A stretch of 64,000 nucleotides of DNA. Origin: JAPOXR01 sp965199765 (lineage in GTDB: Bacteria; Pseudomonadota; Alphaproteobacteria; Rhodobacterales; Rhodobacteraceae). Shown piece by piece: positions 8,154 to 17,682 of the stretch; position 1 is the stretch's first letter; every line of letters begins with the position of its first letter. The notes below the pieces were generated by a model. That model was not told the DNA's origin. It searched no databases and was given only the letters and a program-made list of their open reading frames with translations. The position numbers and the translations under genes are program-made. The stretch is from assembly GCA_965199765.1 (NCBI GenBank), contig CBDATC010000002.1:62001-126000 (forward strand). The letters run 5' to 3'.

Positions 8154-10160
8154 ATGAATGGTCTCCGCGCCGTTGAAATCGACGGAACCAAAATCGAGGT
8201 CGATGCCGAATTGACGCTGCTTCAAGCGTGCGAGGAGGCTGGGATTGAGATTCCGCGTTTCTGTTACCACGAGCGTCTGAGTATCGCGGGCAACTGCCGC
8301 ATGTGTTTGGTTGAAATCGTGGGCGGACCGCCCAAGCCAGCGGCGTCCTGCGCCATGCAAGTGAAAGATCTTCGGCCCGGGCCGGAAGGTGCGCCGCCGA
8401 AGCTTCGGACGAACAGCGCAATGGTCAAGAAGGCTCGTGAAGGGGTCATGGAATTCCTTCTCATCAACCATCCGCTGGATTGCCCGATCTGCGATCAAGG
8501 CGGCGAGTGCGACCTGCAAGACCAGGCGATGGCGTACGGAGTCGATTTCAGCCGTTATCGGGAGCCGAAGCGCGCCGTCGACGATTTGGATCTCGGTCCG
8601 CTGGTCGCCACATGCATGACACGCTGCATCTCCTGCACCCGCTGTGTGCGATTCACCACGGAAGTCGCGGGCATTACGCAAATGGGTCAGACCGGGCGCG
8701 GCGAAGACGCGGAAATCACCAGCTATTTGAATCAGTCCCTCAACTCGAACCTGCAAGGCAACATTATTGATTTGTGCCCGGTTGGCGCGCTGACCTCCAA
8801 ACCATATGCATTCACCGCTAGACCATGGGAACTGAGGAAGACCGAGACCATTGATGTCATGGATGCGCTCGGCTCCAGCATTCGGGTGGACAGCAAGGGA
8901 CGCGAAGTGATGCGAATCATTCCGTGCAATCACGATGATGTCAATGAAGAATGGATTAGCGATACCACTCGTTTTGCATGGGATGGGCTTCGCAATCAGA
9001 GGCTTGACCAACCATTTCTGAGGCGGAACGGACGCTATGAGCCGGTTGATTGGGATGATGCGCTCGCTGTCGCTGCCGAAAAGATGCGCACCGGAAAGCT
9101 GACCGGGCTTGCTGGCGATCTGGCTCCGGTCGAAGCGGTGTTTGCGCTGGGTCAGTTGATTGATTCGCTCGATGGCAGAAAAGAATGCCGGACCGATGGA
9201 TCGGCTCTGCCGATCGGGCTCCGTGGCGGTTATGTCGGTAATGCCAGCATCGCGGATATTGACCGCGCCGATCAGATTGTGCTGTTCGGAACAAATCCAA
9301 AGTTGGAAGCGCCCGTTCTTAACGCGCGCATCCGCGCTGCTTGGATGAGAGGAGCGCGGGTTGAGTATTTTGGTCCGAAGACCGATCTCACTTACAGCTG
9401 CAGCTGGCATGGAGCGGATTTCGCCAGTTTTGATCGGTTTGCGGAATCGGGCTCGATCGGCAGCAGCACATTGATTATCGTTGGGCAGGCTGCGCTGCGC
9501 GGCAGCAACGGCGAAGCAGCTCTTGCGGCGGCGCTCAGCTGTGCCGCAGGCACGCTCGGAATGCTGGTGCTGCACACGGCTGCATCGCGCGTCGGAGCGA
9601 TGGATGTCGGATTTGTGGCCGAGGGCGGCATGGAAGCCGCGCTTGATGACTCAGCGACCGTCTATAATCTGGGAGTTGATGAAGTCGATATCCCAGATGG
9701 ACCGTTTGTCATTTATCAAGGCAGCCACGGTGACCGAGGCGCCCAGCGCGCTGATCTGATTCTGCCTGCCGCCGCCTACACGGAAGAAACGGGTATTTTC
9801 GTCAATACCGAAGGCCGGCCGCAATTGGCAGCAAAGGCAACCTTCCCGCCGGGCGAGGCAAAGGAAAACTGGGCGATCATCCGCGCGGTTTCCGGTGCAG
9901 CGGGCCGCGTTTTGCCTTATGATTCACTGCAAGAGCTTCGAAGGGAATTGTTTGATTTGCACGGGCACCTGATGAATTTTGATGTCGTCCCTGAAAACGG
10001 TTTTGTCTCACTGCCGAAGCAGCCATTTGCGGATGGGCAGGAAATTGGCGTTGCTGTTTCAGACTATTATTTGTCAAATCCCATCTTGAGGGCCTCTTCG
10101 GTTATGGCGCAGTTATCCGCTCAGACGACCGCAGGTGTTGTTGATGTCATTGCGGCCTGA
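8154..10160 (+). CDS. nuoG: NADH-quinone oxidoreductase subunit G
   Basis: 75-kDa iron-sulfur subunit that carries electrons from NuoF towards NuoI, 668 residues, the length usual in alphaproteobacteria and mitochondria. The N-terminal ferredoxin-like domain has CYHERLSIAGNCRMC with a later Cys in PAASC; the His-ligated cluster region HPLDCPICDQGGECDLQDQ follows, then CMTRCISCTRCVRF. The rest is a molybdopterin-oxidoreductase-like domain without a cofactor role in this family. It begins 18 bases after nuoF. Confidence 0.96.
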   Translation: MNGLRAVEIDGTKIEVDAELTLLQACEEAGIEIPRFCYHERLSIAGNCRMCLVEIVGGPPKPAASCAMQVKDLRPGPEGAPPKLRTNSAMVKKAREGVMEFLLINHPLDCPICDQGGECDLQDQAMAYGVDFSRYREPKRAVDDLDLGPLVATCMTRCISCTRCVRFTTEVAGITQMGQTGRGEDAEITSYLNQSLNSNLQGNIIDLCPVGALTSKPYAFTARPWELRKTETIDVMDALGSSIRVDSKGREVMRIIPCNHDDVNEEWISDTTRFAWDGLRNQRLDQPFLRRNGRYEPVDWDDALAVAAEKMRTGKLTGLAGDLAPVEAVFALGQLIDSLDGRKECRTDGSALPIGLRGGYVGNASIADIDRADQIVLFGTNPKLEAPVLNARIRAAWMRGARVEYFGPKTDLTYSCSWHGADFASFDRFAESGSIGSSTLIIVGQAALRGSNGEAALAAALSCAAGTLGMLVLHTAASRVGAMDVGFVAEGGMEAALDDSATVYNLGVDEVDIPDGPFVIYQGSHGDRGAQRADLILPAAAYTEETGIFVNTEGRPQLAAKATFPPGEAKENWAIIRAVSGAAGRVLPYDSLQELRRELFDLHGHLMNFDVVPENGFVSLPKQPFADGQEIGVAVSDYYLSNPILRASSVMAQLSAQTTAGVVDVIAA

Positions 10161-10199
10161 CCTCTTGTCGAAGACCCTTGGGCGAAGCTGGGGAGCGGA

Positions 10200-11246
10200 G
10201 TGCCGGTCATGAACGCGTTTCTTGAAACGGGTTTAGGCACATTCACCCTGATATTGGCGCAATGCGTTGTCATTGTCGCCTTCTTGATGATTTCGCTGCT
10301 GTTTCTGGTTTACGGAGACCGAAAGATCTGGGCGGCCGTTCAAATGCGGCGAGGACCAAACGTTGTTGGCGCTTTTGGACTGCTGCAGTCAGTGGCTGAC
10401 GCACTCAAATACGTCGTGAAGGAAATCGTCATACCCGCGGGCGCTGACAGACCAGTGTTCTTGTTGGCGCCGCTGATTTCTTTTGTGCTTGCTCTCGTGG
10501 CATGGGCGGTCATTCCATTTGCTGACGGCTGGGTGCTCGCCAATCTCAATATCGGAATTTTGTTTGTCTTCGCCGCGTCGTCGCTTGAGGTGTACGGTGT
10601 CATCATGGGCGGCTGGGCATCAAACTCGAAATATGCCTTCCTTGGAGCGCTTCGTTCAGCGGCGCAGATGATTTCCTACGAAGTCTCCATAGGCTTCATC
10701 ATTGTTGGAATCCTGATATCGACCGGATCACTGAATCTCAGCGAAATAGTCGCAGCGCAGGACGGAGCGGGTCATTTCTTTTCTTGGTACTGGCTGCCGC
10801 ATCTTCCGATGGTCGTGCTGTTTTTTGTGTCGGCTCTGGCCGAAACCAACCGTCCGCCATTCGATCTGCCGGAGGCGGAATCCGAATTGGTTGCCGGTTA
10901 TCAAGTCGAATACTCTTCCACACCATTTCTGCTGTTCATGGCCGGTGAATATATTGCTATCTTCTTGATGTGCGCGCTTATGTCGATTCTGTTTTTCGGC
11001 GGTTGGCTGTCGCCAATTCCGGGTCTGCCGGACGGCGCGCTGTGGATGATTGGCAAGATGATTTTCTTCTTTTTCTTGTTTGCCATGGTGAAGGCCATCG
11101 TTCCTCGCTATCGCTATGATCAATTGATGCGGCTTGGCTGGAAAGTTTTTCTCCCACTTTCATTGGGGTGGGTGGCGCTGACCGGATTATTTGTTCAATA
11201 TGAGTTGTTCGGAGGATTTTATGTGCGCTGGGACGCGGGGAGCTGA
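10200..11246 (+). CDS. nuoH: NADH-quinone oxidoreductase subunit H
   Basis: Membrane subunit at the junction of the two arms, with eight predicted helices and part of the quinone tunnel. Hallmarks are YGDRKIWAAVQMRRGPNVVG near the N-terminus and ETNRPPFDLPEAESELVAGY in the third loop. The start may be GTG 10200 or ATG 10209, three codons later; GGAGCGGAG just upstream could serve either. Length 348 residues, normal for the family. nuoI follows after 3 bases. Confidence 0.96.
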   Translation: MPVMNAFLETGLGTFTLILAQCVVIVAFLMISLLFLVYGDRKIWAAVQMRRGPNVVGAFGLLQSVADALKYVVKEIVIPAGADRPVFLLAPLISFVLALVAWAVIPFADGWVLANLNIGILFVFAASSLEVYGVIMGGWASNSKYAFLGALRSAAQMISYEVSIGFIIVGILISTGSLNLSEIVAAQDGAGHFFSWYWLPHLPMVVLFFVSALAETNRPPFDLPEAESELVAGYQVEYSSTPFLLFMAGEYIAIFLMCALMSILFFGGWLSPIPGLPDGALWMIGKMIFFFFLFAMVKAIVPRYRYDQLMRLGWKVFLPLSLGWVALTGLFVQYELFGGFYVRWDAGS

Positions 11247-11249
11247 CTG

Positions 11250-11747
11250 ATGCTAGGAAAGATCGATTTCTCAAGGGCGCTCCGCTATTTTCTGCTTTGG
11301 GACTTCGCCGCTGGAATGCGTTTGGGTCTGAAGTATTTTTTCCGGCCGAAATCGACGGTGAATTACCCGCATGAAAAGGGGCCGCTGTCGCCGCGCTTTC
11401 GCGGTGAACATGCTCTTCGGCGCTACCCAAACGGTGAAGAACGCTGCATTGCCTGCAAGTTATGCGAAGCCATCTGTCCGGCACAGGCCATCACCATCGA
11501 CTCTGAGCCGCGCGAGGATGGGTCGCGGCGCACAACGCGGTACGACATTGATATGACCAAATGTATCTATTGCGGATTCTGCCAAGAGGCATGTCCGGTG
11601 GATGCGATTGTGGAAGGACCGAATTTCGAGTTTTCGGCAGAAACGCGGGAAGAGCTCTTTTACGACAAAGAAAAACTGCTCGCCAATGGCGACCGATGGG
11701 AAGCGGAAATAGCCGCGAACATTGAAATTGATGCACTTTATCGTTAA
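11250..11747 (+). CDS. nuoI: NADH-quinone oxidoreductase subunit I
   Basis: Ferredoxin-type subunit with two [4Fe-4S] clusters (N6a, N6b) that hand electrons to NuoB. The two motifs CIACKLCEAICP and CIYCGFCQEACP are both complete. The 165-residue length and the amphipathic N-terminus ending in KYFFRPKSTVNYP, which lies on the membrane surface, fit the alphaproteobacterial form. Confidence 0.97.
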   Translation: MLGKIDFSRALRYFLLWDFAAGMRLGLKYFFRPKSTVNYPHEKGPLSPRFRGEHALRRYPNGEERCIACKLCEAICPAQAITIDSEPREDGSRRTTRYDIDMTKCIYCGFCQEACPVDAIVEGPNFEFSAETREELFYDKEKLLANGDRWEAEIAANIEIDALYR

Positions 11748-11789
11748 GTCCCGCGCGTTCACAGTGCCGCGTAGCAAGGACACTCGCCG

Positions 11790-12410
11790 ATGACAGTCCA
11801 AGTGCTGGCATTTTATCTGTTTGCTCTTCTGGCGATACTGTCCGGGCTGTCGGTTGTTTTGGCTCGCAATCCGGTTCACGGCGTGCTTTGGCTTATCCTT
11901 TCTTTTTTGTCCGCCGCCGGTTTGTTCGTGCTCCAGGGGGCGGAATTTGTCGCCATGCTTATGGTGATTGTCTACGTCGGAGCAGTCGCAGTTCTTTTTC
12001 TGTTCGTGGTGATGATGCTGGACATTGATTTTGCCGCGTTCAGGGCATCGCTGACGCGCTATATGCCGCTCGGGCTGCTTATCGGAGCTGTGCTGCTCAT
12101 GGTTTTAGGTCTTGAAATCGGGGATTGGAAGTTCGCTCCGCTGGCTTCGGAAATGCGGCAGTCACCGACGCCGCCGCTGACTGAAGCGCACAACACCGCG
12201 GCTTTGGGCCAGCTGATTTACACCGAATATGTTTTGTTGTTCCAGATTGCTGGATTGATCCTTCTGGTGGCGATGATCGGAGCGATAGTGCTGACGCACC
12301 GGCGCCGAAAGGGAGTGAAGCGGCAAGATGTGCTGACACAGATATATCGAGATCCCGGCCGCTCGGTTGAACTCAAAGACTTGGCTAGTAACCGCCGGAG
12401 CCGGGAATGA
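11790..12410 (+). CDS. nuoJ: NADH-quinone oxidoreductase subunit J
   Basis: Membrane subunit of complex I, 206 residues with five predicted helices. The conserved helix 3 block EFVAMLMVIVYVGAVAVLFL contains the pi-bulge region near the E-channel. The C-terminal 35 residues are polar. It overlaps nuoK by 4 bases (ATGA), a sign of coupled translation. Confidence 0.95.
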   Translation: MTVQVLAFYLFALLAILSGLSVVLARNPVHGVLWLILSFLSAAGLFVLQGAEFVAMLMVIVYVGAVAVLFLFVVMMLDIDFAAFRASLTRYMPLGLLIGAVLLMVLGLEIGDWKFAPLASEMRQSPTPPLTEAHNTAALGQLIYTEYVLLFQIAGLILLVAMIGAIVLTHRRRKGVKRQDVLTQIYRDPGRSVELKDLASNRRSRE

Positions 12411-12712
12411 TCGGTCTTGAACATTATCTGGTTGTCGCCGCCGTGCTGTTCGTCATCGGCGTTTTCGGCATATTTTTGAACCGAAAGAATGTGATCGTCA
12501 TCCTGATGTCGATTGAATTGATGCTGCTGGCGGTTAATATCAATCTAGTCGCATTCGCGACGCATTTGTCCGATCTGACCGGCCAGGTTTTCACCCTTTT
12601 TGTGCTGACAGTCGCCGCGGCGGAAGCGGCGATCGGGCTGGCGATTCTTGTCTGTTTTCATCGCAACCGCGGTTCGATCGCAGTTGATGATGTCAGTTTG
12701 ATGAAGGGCTGA
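12407..12712 (+). CDS. nuoK: NADH-quinone oxidoreductase subunit K
   Basis: Small membrane subunit, 101 residues with three helices, related to MrpC. The conserved acidic residues for proton transfer are seen in MSIELMLLAVNINLVA (helix 2) and AAAEAAIGLAILV (helix 3). It starts inside the nuoJ stop codon region and is followed 10 bases later by nuoL. Confidence 0.96.
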   Translation: MIGLEHYLVVAAVLFVIGVFGIFLNRKNVIVILMSIELMLLAVNINLVAFATHLSDLTGQVFTLFVLTVAAAEAAIGLAILVCFHRNRGSIAVDDVSLMKG

Positions 12713-12722
12713 GCCGCGATCC

Positions 12723-14699
12723 ATGCCGACTGTGCTGACGATCATTCTCATTGCTCCGTTGCTTGGAGCGCTCGTTGCGGGTTTTGGTCATCGGTTGATC
12801 GGCGAGCGCACGGTGCTGTTGGTTTCCACTGCGCTGTTATTTGTGTCTGGTCTGTTAAGCTGGGCTGTTTTCTTCCTGCACGGGGGCGCGGTCGAAACGG
12901 TCACATTGCTGCGTTTCATTGACAGCGGTTCACTCACTTCCGACTGGTCTATACGGATTGATCGGCTGACGGCTGTGATGCTGGTGGTCGTCACAACGGT
13001 GTCATCGCTCGTTCACCTCTACAGTTTCGGCTATATGCATGCCGACCCGCAATGGAAGGAAAACGAGAGCTATAAGCCGCGTTTCTTCGCCTATCTTTCA
13101 TTCTTCACATTTGCGATGCTGGCTTTGGTCACTTCGGACAATCTGCTGCAGTTGTTTTTCGGCTGGGAAGGCGTTGGCGTCGCTTCGTATCTGCTGATTG
13201 GCTTTTATTATCGCAAGCCGACGGCGAACGCTGCCGCCATTAAGGCGTTTATCGTGAACCGGATTGGGGATTTTGGGCTGGCGCTGGGAATTTTCGCCTT
13301 ATTCATGCTGACCGATTCCATAAATTTCTCGGTTATTTTCGGTGCAGCGCCCCGGTTGGCGGAAACCGATATTCCATTCCTTTGGATGACACTGAATGCC
13401 GCGGAATTGACAGCTGTGCTGCTGTTTGTCGGTGCTTGCGGGAAGTCGGCTCAGCTTTTTCTCCACACTTGGCTGCCGGATGCCATGGAAGGCCCGACGC
13501 CGGTTTCCGCACTGATCCATGCAGCGACCATGGTTACAGCGGGAGTTTTTCTTGTTTGCCGGTTTTCACCGCTGTTCGAATTCGCTCCCACTGCGCTGCT
13601 CATCGTCACCGTCATCGGCGCGTCAACCGCATTTTTCGCGGCTACCGTCGGGCTTGTTCAGAACGACATCAAGCGCGTAATCGCTTACTCGACATGTTCG
13701 CAGCTCGGTTACATGTTCGCTGCAGCGGGCGTAGGCGTTTACCATGCTGCAATGTTTCATCTGTTCACGCATGCGTTCTTCAAAGCTCTTCTGTTTTTGG
13801 GAGCGGGCTCGGTGATTCACGCGATGCATCACGAACAGGATATGCGGAACTTCGGCGGATTGAGGACGCGGATTCCCTATACATTTTGGACGATGCTGAT
13901 TGGCACGCTTGCGATCACCGGAGTGGGCATTCCGCTGACCCATATCGGTTTTGCCGGTTTTCTTTCGAAAGACGCCATTGTGGAATCGACATTCGCGGCC
14001 GGAAGCGCAGCGGGATCTTATGCGTTTTGGCTGCTGGTTGCCGCGGCGCTCATGACAAGCTTTTATTCTTGGCGGTTGATTTTTTTGACGTTCTTCGGGC
14101 AGCCAAGAGGCGATGCGCATGCATTTGAGCATGCACATGAATCGCCGTGGACGATGCTTGTGCCAATTGTCGCGCTGGCGGTTGGTTCGGTGTTTGCCGG
14201 AATGCTTTGGTACGATGTGTTTTTTGGCAAGGAAGCGCTGAAGTGGTTCGGTGAGGCGATTTTCGTCGGGGCGCATAATGATGTCTTGGATGCCGCCCAT
14301 CACGCGCCGAAATGGGTCAAGGCTTCTCCGTTTGTGGTGATGCTTCTGGGATTTGGAATGGCTTGGCTATTTTATATCCACAGGCCTGACATTCCACCAA
14401 AATTGGCTGCGGCGCACCGGCCGCTTTACCTGTTCCTGCTGAACAAGTGGTACTTCGACGAAGTCTTCGAGTTTCTGTTTGTTCGTTCGGCCAAATGGAC
14501 AGGCCGCGCATTATGGCGTCGCGGCGATCTCGGCATCATTGATGGAACCCTGCATGCAGTCGCGCTGCGGGCTGTGCCGCTTCTGACGCGAGCCGCGATG
14601 CGCTTTCAGTCCGGCATGGTCTTTCATTACGCCTTCGCCATGGTTGCAGGCGCGGCATTGCTGATCGCATTCGCTGCGGTGCTGGGAGGCGGCGGGTGA
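12723..14699 (+). CDS. nuoL: NADH-quinone oxidoreductase subunit L
   Basis: Largest antiporter-like proton-pumping subunit, 658 residues. Conserved features include FFGWEGVGVASYLLIGFYY with the key Glu, the Lys-containing GKSAQLFLHTWLPDAMEGPT and HAATMVTAGVFL. The C-terminal part after about residue 490 forms the long lateral helix and a final membrane helix. It overlaps nuoM by 4 bases (GTGA). Confidence 0.96.
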   Translation: MPTVLTIILIAPLLGALVAGFGHRLIGERTVLLVSTALLFVSGLLSWAVFFLHGGAVETVTLLRFIDSGSLTSDWSIRIDRLTAVMLVVVTTVSSLVHLYSFGYMHADPQWKENESYKPRFFAYLSFFTFAMLALVTSDNLLQLFFGWEGVGVASYLLIGFYYRKPTANAAAIKAFIVNRIGDFGLALGIFALFMLTDSINFSVIFGAAPRLAETDIPFLWMTLNAAELTAVLLFVGACGKSAQLFLHTWLPDAMEGPTPVSALIHAATMVTAGVFLVCRFSPLFEFAPTALLIVTVIGASTAFFAATVGLVQNDIKRVIAYSTCSQLGYMFAAAGVGVYHAAMFHLFTHAFFKALLFLGAGSVIHAMHHEQDMRNFGGLRTRIPYTFWTMLIGTLAITGVGIPLTHIGFAGFLSKDAIVESTFAAGSAAGSYAFWLLVAAALMTSFYSWRLIFLTFFGQPRGDAHAFEHAHESPWTMLVPIVALAVGSVFAGMLWYDVFFGKEALKWFGEAIFVGAHNDVLDAAHHAPKWVKASPFVVMLLGFGMAWLFYIHRPDIPPKLAAAHRPLYLFLLNKWYFDEVFEFLFVRSAKWTGRALWRRGDLGIIDGTLHAVALRAVPLLTRAAMRFQSGMVFHYAFAMVAGAALLIAFAAVLGGGG

Positions 14700-16228
14700 A
14701 CCACCTTTTGTCGATTACATTGTTCACGCCGCTAGCGGCTGCGTTGATCATGCTGCTTTTTTTGCGCGGCAACGATTTGCAGGAACAGCGCAATGTCAAA
14801 TGGCTTGCTCTGACGGCAACCACCGTCACGTTTTTGGTATCGGTGTTTGTGTTTTTGGAATTCGATCCCAAAAACCCAGCCTTTCAGCTGGTTGAGGATA
14901 CGGCTTGGCTATTCGGCCTGCGGTACAAAGTTGGCGTCGACGGCATCAGCTTGCTCTTCGTCATGCTGACCACTTTCCTGATGCCTATCACGGTCCTGGC
15001 ATGCTGGAACGTCCAGGACCGGGTCAAAGAGTTCATGGCGGCGTTTCTGGTATTGGAAACCTTCATGATCGGTGTCTTCGTTTCACTGGACCTGGTTCTT
15101 TTTTATTTGTTCTTTGAGGCGGGCTTGATCCCGATGTTTTTGATTATCGGAGTTTGGGGAGGCAAGGATCGCATATATGCGACCTTTAAATTCTTTTTGT
15201 ACACGCTGCTGGGATCGATTGTCATGCTGATCGCCATGATCGGTCTGTGGCTGAGCGCGGGCACTTCCGATATCGAAGCGCTGCTGGCTCTTGATGTTCC
15301 CTTTGGAACTCTCAATCTCTTTGGATTCAGCATCACCGGCGGTCTCCAGACTATCATGTGGCTGGCGTTTTTCGCCTCCTTTGCAGTCAAGATGCCAATG
15401 TGGCCGGTGCACACTTGGCTGCCCGACGCTCACGTGCAGGCGCCGACAGGGGGGTCGGTGATACTTGCGGCCATTCTTCTGAAAATGGGCGGTTACGGAT
15501 TTCTGCGTTTCAGTCTTCCGATGTTTCCGATCGCATCGGAAATCTTGGCTCCATTTGTGATGTGGCTCAGCGTCATTGCAATCATCTACACTTCGCTGGT
15601 GGCGATGATGCAAGAAGACATGAAAAAACTGATTGCCTATTCTTCGGTCGCGCATATGGGATTCGTAACACTAGGGATTTTCAGCGCGAACCGCCAAGGC
15701 CTCGACGGCGCGATATTTCAGATGCTTTCGCACGGATTCATTTCAGGCGCTTTGTTTTTGTGCGTCGGGGTGATCTACGACCGAATGCATACGCGGGGAA
15801 TCGACGATTACGGCGGTTTGGTGGTTAGGATGCCGGTTTATGCGCTGGTGTTCATGCTGTTCACCTTAGCAAATGTCGGGCTTCCGGGAACCAGCGGGTT
15901 TGTAGGCGAGTTTCTAACATTGGCCGGGGCGTTTCAATACAGCAGCTGGGCGGCCTTCTTCGCTACAACAGGCGTCATTTTGTCGGCTGCCTACGCGCTA
16001 TGGCTCTATAGGCGCGTTGTTTTAGGTGACTTGGTCAAGCGGTCGCTCATGGCGATTTCGGACATGGAAGCCAGAGAAGTGGCTGTTTTCGCTCCACTCA
16101 TTTTTATGACGCTGCTGCTCGGAATTTATCCCAGCGTGGTTACGGATATCATCGGCGTGAGTGTTCAGCAGCTGGTCAATCAGGTTGCTGAAAGCCGCGC
16201 TTTGGCCGTTGGCGCCGGCGGCTACTGA
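14696..16228 (+). CDS. nuoM: NADH-quinone oxidoreductase subunit M
   Basis: Antiporter-like proton-pumping subunit of complex I, 510 residues, about 14 helices. FYLFFEAGLIPMFLIIGVWG carries the conserved Glu and KMPMWPVHTWLPDAHVQAPT the conserved Lys and loop. The start is GTG at 14696, overlapping nuoL. Length and motif spacing are normal; nothing suggests loss of function. Confidence 0.96.
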   Translation: MNHLLSITLFTPLAAALIMLLFLRGNDLQEQRNVKWLALTATTVTFLVSVFVFLEFDPKNPAFQLVEDTAWLFGLRYKVGVDGISLLFVMLTTFLMPITVLACWNVQDRVKEFMAAFLVLETFMIGVFVSLDLVLFYLFFEAGLIPMFLIIGVWGGKDRIYATFKFFLYTLLGSIVMLIAMIGLWLSAGTSDIEALLALDVPFGTLNLFGFSITGGLQTIMWLAFFASFAVKMPMWPVHTWLPDAHVQAPTGGSVILAAILLKMGGYGFLRFSLPMFPIASEILAPFVMWLSVIAIIYTSLVAMMQEDMKKLIAYSSVAHMGFVTLGIFSANRQGLDGAIFQMLSHGFISGALFLCVGVIYDRMHTRGIDDYGGLVVRMPVYALVFMLFTLANVGLPGTSGFVGEFLTLAGAFQYSSWAAFFATTGVILSAAYALWLYRRVVLGDLVKRSLMAISDMEAREVAVFAPLIFMTLLLGIYPSVVTDIIGVSVQQLVNQVAESRALAVGAGGY

Positions 16229-16233
16229 GCAGA

Positions 16234-17682
16234 GTGATAGCGGTGCTGGCACAGAACATGGCCACGGTGCTGCCGGAGCTGGCTTTGGCCGGTTATTTGC
16301 TGGCGGCGTTGTTGTGGGGAGTCTATGTCCGGCAAGAGCGCGCCGCAGCGGTTTTAAATTTGACGACCGCATTGGTGTTCGCGGGTCTGGCGGTTTTGAT
16401 CGCATTCGCGCCGAGCGAAACCGAAACGGCGTTCGGAGGTTCATTTACTGCAGACGCCTATGCGCGGTTCGCCAAAGTTTTGATTTTGGTGTCTTCTTCA
16501 ATTCTTCTGCTGATCAGCCGTGATTATCTGGAGCGGCAGAAGCTTTTGAAGTTCGAGTTTCCGGTGCTGGCCGGATTCGCTGTTCTCGGCATGATGATCA
16601 TGGTGTCGGCGAGTGGTTTGATGACGCTCTATATGGGCCTCGAACTTCAATCTCTGGCACTGTATGTTCTGGCGGCCTTTAATCGAAACAGCACCGCATC
16701 AACTGAAGCCGGTCTGAAGTATTTTGTGCTTGGAGCCTTGTCTTCTGGCTTGCTGCTGTTCGGAGCGTCCTTAGTCTACGGATACTCAGGCACAACCCTG
16801 TTCTCGGGAATTGACGCGGTCGTTCGTGCCGAAACGCTTTCGGTCGGGTTGTTGTATGGCTTGATTTTCATCGTTGTTGGTTTGGCGTTCAAGGTTTCCG
16901 CTGCTCCGTTTCACATGTGGGTTCCAGATGTGTATCAAGGCGCACCGACGCCAGTGACGGCATTTTTCGCAACCGCTCCCAAGGTGGCGGCGATTGTGCT
17001 GCTGACACGCATTTTGTTCGATGCCTTTGGTCATGCGGCTTCGGACTGGAGGCCGGTGATCGCCATTCTGGCAACGGCTTCAATGTATCTGGGAGCCATT
17101 GCGGCGATCGGGCAGCGGGATATCAAGCGTCTGATGGCCTATTCTTCCATTGCGCACATGGGCTTTGCGCTTATGGGTTTGGCGGCTGCGACGGAAAAAG
17201 GCGTGGCTTCGATGCTGGTTTACATGGCGATTTACGTCACCATGAATTTGGGCGCCTTCGCCTTTATCATGTCCATGCGCAGAGACGGGTATCCGGTGAC
17301 TGAAATCGGATCGCTGAACATGTATTCCGAGCGCGCTCCCGCGCGTGCGCTTGCATTGCTGGTGCTGCTTTTTTCACTGGCCGGCATCGTGCCGATGGTC
17401 GGATTTTTTGGCAAATTCTATGTCTTCGTCGCAGCGGTTGAGGCGGATTTGATTTGGCTTGCCCTGGCAGGCGGCATAGCTTCGGTGATCGGAGCCTATT
17501 ATTATCTGCGGATCGTATACTTCATGTATTTTGGTCAGCAGACAAAGCCGCTTGACACCTCCATGTCGACCATTGCCATCGCGGTGATGCTGATTGCGGC
17601 CATAGCCATGCTGGCGGGTGTCGTGAACCTATTTATGCTGGCTGAGATTGCCGAATTTGCCGCCAGTGCTTTGTTTCACTGA
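16234..17682 (+). CDS. nuoN: NADH-quinone oxidoreductase subunit N
   Basis: Third antiporter-like subunit and last nuo gene, 482 residues. YMGLELQSLALYVLAAF carries the conserved Glu; FKVSAAPFHMWVPDVYQGAP the conserved Lys and loop; KRLMAYSSIAHMGFALMG is the usual helix 10 region. The start appears to be GTG 16234, 5 bases after nuoM. Its stop codon directly abuts the birA start, so the operon does not end here. Confidence 0.96.
   Translation: MIAVLAQNMATVLPELALAGYLLAALLWGVYVRQERAAAVLNLTTALVFAGLAVLIAFAPSETETAFGGSFTADAYARFAKVLILVSSSILLLISRDYLERQKLLKFEFPVLAGFAVLGMMIMVSASGLMTLYMGLELQSLALYVLAAFNRNSTASTEAGLKYFVLGALSSGLLLFGASLVYGYSGTTLFSGIDAVVRAETLSVGLLYGLIFIVVGLAFKVSAAPFHMWVPDVYQGAPTPVTAFFATAPKVAAIVLLTRILFDAFGHAASDWRPVIAILATASMYLGAIAAIGQRDIKRLMAYSSIAHMGFALMGLAAATEKGVASMLVYMAIYVTMNLGAFAFIMSMRRDGYPVTEIGSLNMYSERAPARALALLVLLFSLAGIVPMVGFFGKFYVFVAAVEADLIWLALAGGIASVIGAYYYLRIVYFMYFGQQTKPLDTSMSTIAIAVMLIAAIAMLAGVVNLFMLAEIAEFAASALFH

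Noticed and set aside
7992..9575. 527-codon minus-strand frame opposite nuoF/nuoG
   Set aside because: NuoG on the plus strand is unambiguous; the antisense product shows no domain.
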